From the NCBI GenBank assembly GCA_014218235.1, contig CM024758.1, positions 76,642,206-76,706,205 on the forward strand: a DNA stretch of 64,000 nt, in the 5' to 3' direction. The notes under the pieces were generated by a model, which worked only from the letters and a program-made list of their open reading frames with translations, searched no databases and was not told where the DNA came from. The stretch comes from Colocasia esculenta. Its lineage: Eukaryota; Streptophyta; Magnoliopsida; Alismatales; Araceae. The translations under genes were made by a program, and so were the position numbers. Positions 57,702 to 64,000 of this stretch are shown in pieces; positions within the stretch are counted from its first letter, which is position 1, and each line of letters begins with the position of its first letter.

Positions 57702-59936
57702 AGAGAGAGGTCTTTAGTTGCCTAATTAGATTAGGAAACTTTTAGGGACGAATTTGGGTGTATCCTTCCTCAAATTGGAGATTTCTCTCCCCAATTCGTG
57801 ATGGAATTGATATAGAAACTTATTTTAGGTTGTAACCATGAATTGGGCTCAATTTGAAGTCCAATAAGTATGTATTGGATGTGTATTTAACCTTTTAATC
57901 TTGATTAGTTAAGATTTTCAAATTTCGGGGTTATTTTTCTACTTGAATTTATTTGTGGCCCAAAAATATATTATAGCCTGATTCATTCATTGGGTTGTCA
58001 ATACCCAATGTTTGAAGTTCATCCATAATTTTATTTTAATTTATGACCCCTTTATGTATATGTGATAATAGTTTTTCGACTTATTCCTTAATTAAGATAA
58101 TAAGTCACAATATTCTTAAACTCAATCCAAAAGATTTTTATTGGCCCACATTTCTTTATGGGTCACTAGAGAATAATATTTAAATTCTATCTATGATTTT
58201 TACAAAATTTTTAGATGTGTTTTTACATCTGGGATAATGGTGCGTACGTATTTAACTAGTTTTAAATTATTAAGTGGTCATATTTTCTATTTATCTCAAA
58301 TTTTCAATTACTAAAATTCTAGGGGTGCTACATTAACACATGCGCTTATTCTTTCCTTGGCACATTCATATCCACATTTACCTTTGCTTTCTCATTCACA
58401 TTTGTTTCACGTAGCTTTTACATACGCGTTGCTTGCACATTGCTTACACATCACATTCACATTCACAATGGCTTATCACATTCACTTTGGCACATTCACA
58501 TTTAATTAATCACAAGTTGAGATACAACCTAAATCACTACTAGAAGGTCTTAGCACATACATACAACTTGTCACATAGGTTAGATAGTAGCTAATTCTTA
58601 GTAACTAAGAAGAACCAGGAGAACCTCTCTTCACCTTAACCAGTGGTACTTGTCCACTTCTAATATTTTACCCTTGTTGCCTATAAGGTCACATAGAAGA
58701 TTGAGTCTTCCCATAGGAGTAATACTACAATACGACTCCACACCCTTCTATAATAGTAGTGTCGCCTTGACACATATTTATCATTAACACATTTATCATA
58801 TTATATCATTTCATTGTTACATGCACATGCCCATATATATCATGAACATAACTAATAGCTTTCAGATCTCATGCTAGCATCTGATCAGTGACTAAAATAA
58901 ATAAATCTAATCATGATACTAATTGACATATTTAATCAGATTTAATCCAACTTACTATCATGGCATAATTAACCTTATAAATTCATAACTAATTCCACAG
59001 TTATCAAAACATGCTCAACTTTTAATTGTATGATGCTTATATATAGTAAATCATGTCTCTAAATTTTCATAATTTTTTTAATCGTATACTTATTTTTCAC
59101 AACTAAAATAAAAATTAGGATAATACTTACAAAATACATAGAAATTCAATAAATAGGGATCTTATGAATTTTAAAACCCTAAAATATGCTTGTAATGCTA
59201 TAAATCATACCCACATAGATTTTAACAATTTTCATGATGGACTTGCTTTATAGAAATTAATCTAACTCAATTTCACATATTTTCAATAAATAGAAATTTT
59301 AAATAATTACCCAAAAAATATTCAAGCTTTCACAATCAATTGTGATGGTAAACACTCCATGACAAAACTGATAGAATCCAAAAATAGTCACAAAAACTAG
59401 ATAAGTTTGTCATATAGGATCAATATAGAATACTGGAAAATAAAGAACTTATCGACATCATACCCTGTCGTCAAAAAGAAGTTGGAGACAACATTGTATG
59501 TCATCTACCAGAACTTGGCGACAAGGAACATGTTGTCAAGGCAAATTGGCAACAACAATGAGTGTCACCAATCAAAACTTTACGACAATGAATCCTATTG
59601 TCAAGTTCATACCTGCAGAACTTGTAGACCAAAATGCAAGAAAATAAGGGAAATGAACCTTGATTCAATTTTATAAAAATCCCTTAAAATAGGAAAACTC
59701 TAGCAAGGACATGGATTAAAACCCTAAGTTACTTGCCTCCAACCCTCATCACAAAATGTGAATTAGATCGATGACAACTTCCTTAGCAAGACAAAGAGGT
59801 GTTCTCTTCCTCAATTGACTCCTCTCCACGAGCTCTTTCTAGGCAAAATCCACATGATACATAACCTTCTAATTGATCAAAAGAGCCTCTTCCTTCATTG
59901 CAGCAATTGGATTTGGCCGCAATAACTTAAATAAGC

Positions 59937-59940
<4 letters not shown>

Positions 59941-60017
<77 letters not shown>
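59941..60017. repeat. (CT)n microsatellite
   Basis: About 38 uninterrupted CT units inside LTR G. Confidence 0.98.
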
Positions 60018-60024
<7 letters not shown>

Positions 60025-60266
60025 AATGGGAGACTAAAAATCCTAGCCAATAACGCTCCCCCCAAAATGAAACAACTCTATATGTATAAAGCATGGGGTC
60101 GTAGTTGGGATAGAATCATTACCCTAGTACGACTCCTATTGCCAAAGGAAATCCTCACAAAAGAATCAAGCTCAAAGAAAAACTAGGAAATACTGCACAA
60201 GTAAGTAGACGAAAAACTTGGTTGTCGTATACTTCAAACTTGGCAGCAATCAATCTTGTCGCCTAG

Positions 60267-61884
60267 TGTAACATCCCTGTCCCCTTTGAGGGCCAGCTCT
60301 CTCAGCTGTGATCGCGACATGTCGACCCGTCGCCTTCGGAAGGCGACGTAGGTGACCGTCGCGTTCTGAATGAGAACGCACTAGCTGCCCCTGTCGTGAC
60401 AAGGCTCTGACAGCAGACTGTTATTTTGTCTTTTAGCTGTCTGGATGGTGGAGACACGTGTCGTCGTGCATGCATGAACGCGACATACTGGCCCATCGCG
60501 ATCAGATGTCAGCGTTGCATGCATGCCACGTGGTGTCTTTGACCGTCAGGGTCGCAGGATTTTCCAGATCGCGACGTAGGTGTCTGTCACATTAACGTTG
60601 GTAACGCGACGACCAAGTCCGTCGCGTTCTGATCGCTTGTGTTTAAGTTGCTCTGGCAGAGAGCAAAACCCCTTTTTGCCTGTGTTGCTGGGTTCTTTCC
60701 TCTCCGGCGATTCTTGTGGCTTGGCTGCTCTATGGGGAGCTTGGGGAAGGCTTGGGGTGTGTGTGGTGTTTGGTGAAGGTAAGTGCATGGTTTGATTGTG
60801 TTGGTGGGTGTGAAATCTGTGCTTCTCCCTCTCACTGCCTTCTCCTTCCCCCTTCTCTGTGGCATGCACCTTGGTTTCTCTCCATCGTCTTGTGAAGGGC
60901 GTGCTCGGCTCATGGACGGCGGCTCTTGGAGCGTTGGAGCTCGGAGGTGTAGGGGTGCAAGCCTACGAAAAGTCCCTAATCGGGTGGATCTTCGTATTGA
61001 GGTAGGGAACCCAAACCCTTCCCCTAGTTCTACATGCTAGGTTGCCAAACCCCACTTCCAAGCCTAGAAATCATGCTAGGTATCTTGCATGCTTCAGGTG
61101 GTCTTATCGTGGAATGTTGTTCTGTGTGTATGCATGCTTGGTTTGGGTGGTTTGTGTTGAGAGCTCCATGTTGTTGGTGAGGTATTTGAGTGTAGGTTGC
61201 TCTTCTTGCCATGCATGGGGTTCATGAGGGTGGTTTGGTGTTCATTAAGATGTTTTCCAGCGTCACCATGATCCTTTCCCCTTGTTGTATCTTTTAGTGT
61301 GGTTTTGGGGTGTTGGAGTTGCTCTGTTTGAGCACTCGGCTGAGGTCGCGATGGGCTTCCCAGTCGCGACCTGGTCGTGACGTATCGTCACGTCGCGTTC
61401 TCTCTGAACGCACCCCAGCACCCATCACGTTAGCAAACACGACGGGGTACGTGTGCGGCGTTCAGGAGTTCGGGGTTTGTCGGAACGCGACGTCCGCCTC
61501 TGTCGCGATAGGATCGCGACGGGGTACGTGTTGCGTTCAGAAGACCCGGGTTTGTTGCGGCGCCTTGAGCCTTAACGTTCTTATCGCGACAGGTCGAAGG
61601 GTCACCTTCTGGTTTCTGGTCGCGATAGGTAGGATCGTCGCGTTCTGATCGCAACGTATAGATGCGTCGCCTCTCTGACCGAGAGGGACTGGCAACATGT
61701 TTTGACGTTCCGCTTCCGCTGTGACTCGGTTTTCTTGGCACCTGTGCTGTTCCTAGTGCAGTGCTACTCTAGTCTCTTCACCCAGTGCTAGGCACTTGAG
61801 GGCATGTCACGAGACAGGTTGTTACCATTACCTGGGACCCCCATCCCGTGCACCCGTTAGAGGGAGTTCTTCGGGCGGCGGGCG
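60267..61884 (+). repeat. LTR J (D family), cut by LTR K
   Basis: Starts TGTAACATCC after CCTAG in LTR G. Homologous to LTR D (24214-24683 + 35383 on). Shared landmarks include CACGTG...GCATGCA, GAG|GTAGGGAACCC (donor-like site at 61002) and GTTGTTACC(A/G)TTACCT(A/G)GGACCCCC near the break. Dense TCGCGA/GTCGC motifs at 60305-60640 and 61340-61680. Confidence 0.85.
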
Positions 61885-64000
61885 TGTCACGCCCTGATAT
61901 TTAGCAGCGGAATAAATACCGGGAGACGTGAACGATACAAATAGATGTATCACAGTTGAATAGCGCAGAGTCGTAATTGAATATAATAACACAGTGGAAA
62001 CTATAATATTGTCATAAAAGTACTCCTTATTCCATTCATTCAACTAATTAAAAAACCTTACATCAATCGAGCCAATCAAAGGGCCCATTATTCAAATGAA
62101 AAATGTTTCACTATTACATAAACTACTCAAATATCTATTCATAAACTGTCAACTCCTCATATGGCGGGTGCTCATCACTCTTGCCCTGCCCCATCAGACT
62201 CCTCTGGTTCCTCATCCCTACCTAAAAAGGACAGGATGATAGGGGTGAGGGAACTAGCTCAGTAGGATTTACATCTCAATATTGTGCAGGCACTAGTATA
62301 CATGATTAATATTTTAAATAGGCAAGATATGAACATGAACATGATAATGCTAATGCATGCTTTTCTAACAAGTTAAATAGCAGAATAGAACAAATGTCAT
62401 ATCAAATCAAATATCGAGGTGCATATACAATGGACAGATATTTCAAGAGTAGAATCATATCAAAAGAGATTGTCCATACAGATATCATGTATTCACATGA
62501 ACAGACGTATCATATCAAATTTATCATATCATATCAAATCAAACTTATCATATCATATCAAACGAAGGCACATTCCCACAAATCTTGCATATCCTATCAG
62601 TGCCATGCCAAGCACCACAAGTCCATACTCCCGCGTTTAATAAGTACGTTGGGGTGCTCTTCCCCAGGACCAGACATGGCCCCTATTGCACAGGCATTGG
62701 TCAAATGAACCAAAGTTTCATATTGTGCCGAACAAATATATTCATATTATGGCCTCAGAGTTTCAATAATAAGCTCAATGAAATAAGAACATGATCATCA
62801 TAGAGTCAAGGTATGACAATAGCTCAAGAGAACAAATGGGCAGTATAACGACGTATCTTATGTTTCATAATTCATTAATGTCTTGGCATGAGGATGACTA
62901 ATGACAGATCGTACGCGGAACATGTGCTCTCTATCTCCAGGATACTTCATGGTACAACCAGCTCGGTCTCTACGTGGGAATCCATAGAGAACGGAGACTT
63001 ACGGAGGTCTTAAGGAAAAGATCGCTAGTCTTGTCGATTCGGAATGACCGGCAGAGAGCTCTCAATTCCCCAAGAAGGGTGTGCCTATTCATGCAAAGGT
63101 GTAAGTGACGAGTCATGAATCGTTCCTAACATGTATGCAATATGAACAAATAATTGAAACATCGGAAAGCATATAACATAAGGAAACTCATATACAAACC
63201 ATGATGAAACACTTTAACTAAACACGTCTATGCTAACATGTGTTCATCCATACATTCATATCATATTTCTTTCATGTCAAATTGACAATAAGTAAGATCA
63301 CAAGATAATAAAATGAACATAAGGTCAATCACAATTACACATTAGAATCATATTCATATCATTACCATTTTTCAATGGGTTGATTGCTTTTAGGTCCATG
63401 CATACTATATAACATCATGCACATGCTGATAGACCAAGAAACCAAACATACTGACTGACTAGTAGAAAAGAACAGTCTCGGGTCGGCCTATGAATGGCGT
63501 CCAACACAATGGATGTTTTTCAAACACAGTGTACAGGTAAACAGGCCAAACCATGCAGAAAAGTAAATCGCGTCAGCCTGGTAGGCCGCCTTTCAGACTG
63601 AATCGCGTCGGGGTATAGCGACCCGTTAAAGGAAATCATTTAATAACCCGATGGGCGGGAAAACTGCCTGAATCGCGTCGGGGCATCCCGCCGCGATTCA
63701 GACTTGTACAGACTCCCACGTGGCACGAAGTCTCACGCGTGGCGTTGACTGGTCAGCACGAAAAACGTGTCTGACCTCACGATCGTGATTCATAGAATCG
63801 CGTCGGCCCAAGCCGATGCGAAACCAGGCGCGGGAATCGCGTCGCCTGGAGCGGACGCAATTCCAAACACTGCCCGAAAACGTAGGAAAACACAGTAAAC
63901 CACTTTCCACGCTTATAACTCTCTAACTAATGACATTTAGACAAAACATTTAACATGAAAGATGAAGAGGACTACTAGTAGCATAACTTTCATGATGGGG
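61885..64000 (-). repeat. LTR K (A family), cut by window end
   Basis: Starts TGTCACGCCCTGATATTTAGCAGCGGAATAAATACCGGG, nearly the same as LTR A at 5220. Orientation matches A. It interrupts LTR J, which in copy D runs on past the break. It has about 180 bp (62920-63110) that A lacks and H has. Instead of A's GTGTCGACAC array it carries AATCGCGTC repeats at 63566-63845. Acceptor-like CTTTTTAG|GTAGG at 62222 on the minus strand. Confidence 0.9.

Larger units (their letters stand above)
45841..58332 (-). repeat. Solo LTR H with target duplication TTAAC, interrupted by element I
   Basis: Pieces are 45841-47254 (starts TGTCACGCCC) and 55910-58332 (ends GGGGTGCTACA), about 3.8 kb together. TTAAC is present at both 45836-45840 and 58333-58337. 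No internal region or primer-binding site is attached, so it is a product of LTR-LTR recombination. It is related to LTRs A, B and K. TATA TATAAATA on the minus strand at 57701-57692; donor-like AAAG|GTTAGT at 57524. Confidence 0.9.
45167..60266 (-). repeat. LTR G (TGTAA family), split by H/I and cut by J
   Basis: Pieces are 45167-45840 and 58333-60266. It starts TGTAATGCCC with the AACCCACAT segment seen near the start of LTR E and, inverted, near the end of LTR I. At 58600-58765 it shares the ACCTTAACCAGTGGTACTTGTCC block with E and I. A donor-like GGAG|GCAAGT lies at 59736-59735 on the minus strand, and a (CT)n tract at 59941-60017. Its right part would lie beyond the window, after LTR J. 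Confidence 0.75.

Noticed and set aside
60546..61741. Several 100-residue frames on both strands
   Set aside because: All lie in the CpG-rich LTR J, overlap one another and lack domains. High GC explains the open frames.
1..64000. CRISPR array, phage or bacterial operon
   Set aside because: Repeats are LTRs, microsatellites and LTR-internal palindromes. There are no regular spacers and no bacterial genes. All gene families seen are plant transposon families or plant EF-hand.

Overview
This is plant nuclear DNA made almost entirely of nested transposable elements. The elements are Ty3/gypsy chromoviruses with C-terminal chromodomains (Tekay/Del-like), one SIRE/Maximus-type Ty1/copia element, a LINE fragment and a Mutator-like (MULE) DNA transposon. 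One intact host gene is recognisable: an intronless two-EF-hand calcium-binding protein at 43409-43696. The organism is a flowering plant. A monocot is my guess, from the GC-rich intronless gene beside AT-rich repeats, but nothing here proves it. I see no tRNA, rRNA, CRISPR or bacterial feature.

Layout, left half (1 to about 36.85 kb). This is one decayed plus-strand gypsy element (D) swollen by insertions. D's 5' end lies left of the window. Its protease-to-chromodomain remnant is 20796-24130, and its 3' LTR is 24214-24683 plus 35383 to about 36850. A minus-strand copia element (C, 10530-20795) interrupts D's gag/protease linker. C's left LTR is interrupted by LTR B (to 10529), and B is interrupted by minus-strand gypsy element A (to 8119). 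C's right LTR carries a 5'-truncated LINE. D's 3' LTR is interrupted by E (24684-35377), a complete minus-strand chromovirus with target duplication GTTCG.

Middle (about 37.3-45.2 kb). A MULE lies at about 37.3-42.3 kb. It holds a two-exon transposase broken by one nonsense codon and a second, intact spliced gene for a GRF-type zinc-finger protein. It is followed by about 2.9 kb of low-copy DNA with the EF-hand gene and a MITE-like hairpin.

Right part (45.2-64 kb). LTR G starts at 45167. It is interrupted by solo LTR H (target duplication TTAAC). H is interrupted by I (47255-55904), a plus-strand element that keeps only gag between 3.7-3.8 kb LTRs. G resumes at 58333 and is cut at 60267 by LTR J (D family), which is cut at 61885 by LTR K (A family).

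Main observation. The gypsy LTRs share one hidden layout: a TATA box, then about 290 nt later (in D, E and I) a splice-donor-like site, and about 1.1-2.3 kb further, near the LTR end, a splice-acceptor-like site. A further acceptor lies directly upstream of the gag ATG in E and I. E also carries two short intron-like insertions inside gag that its relative I lacks. Together these suggest chromoviruses with a long 5' leader intron inside the LTR, so that Gag mRNA is spliced while genomic RNA is not. This is inferred from sequence only.
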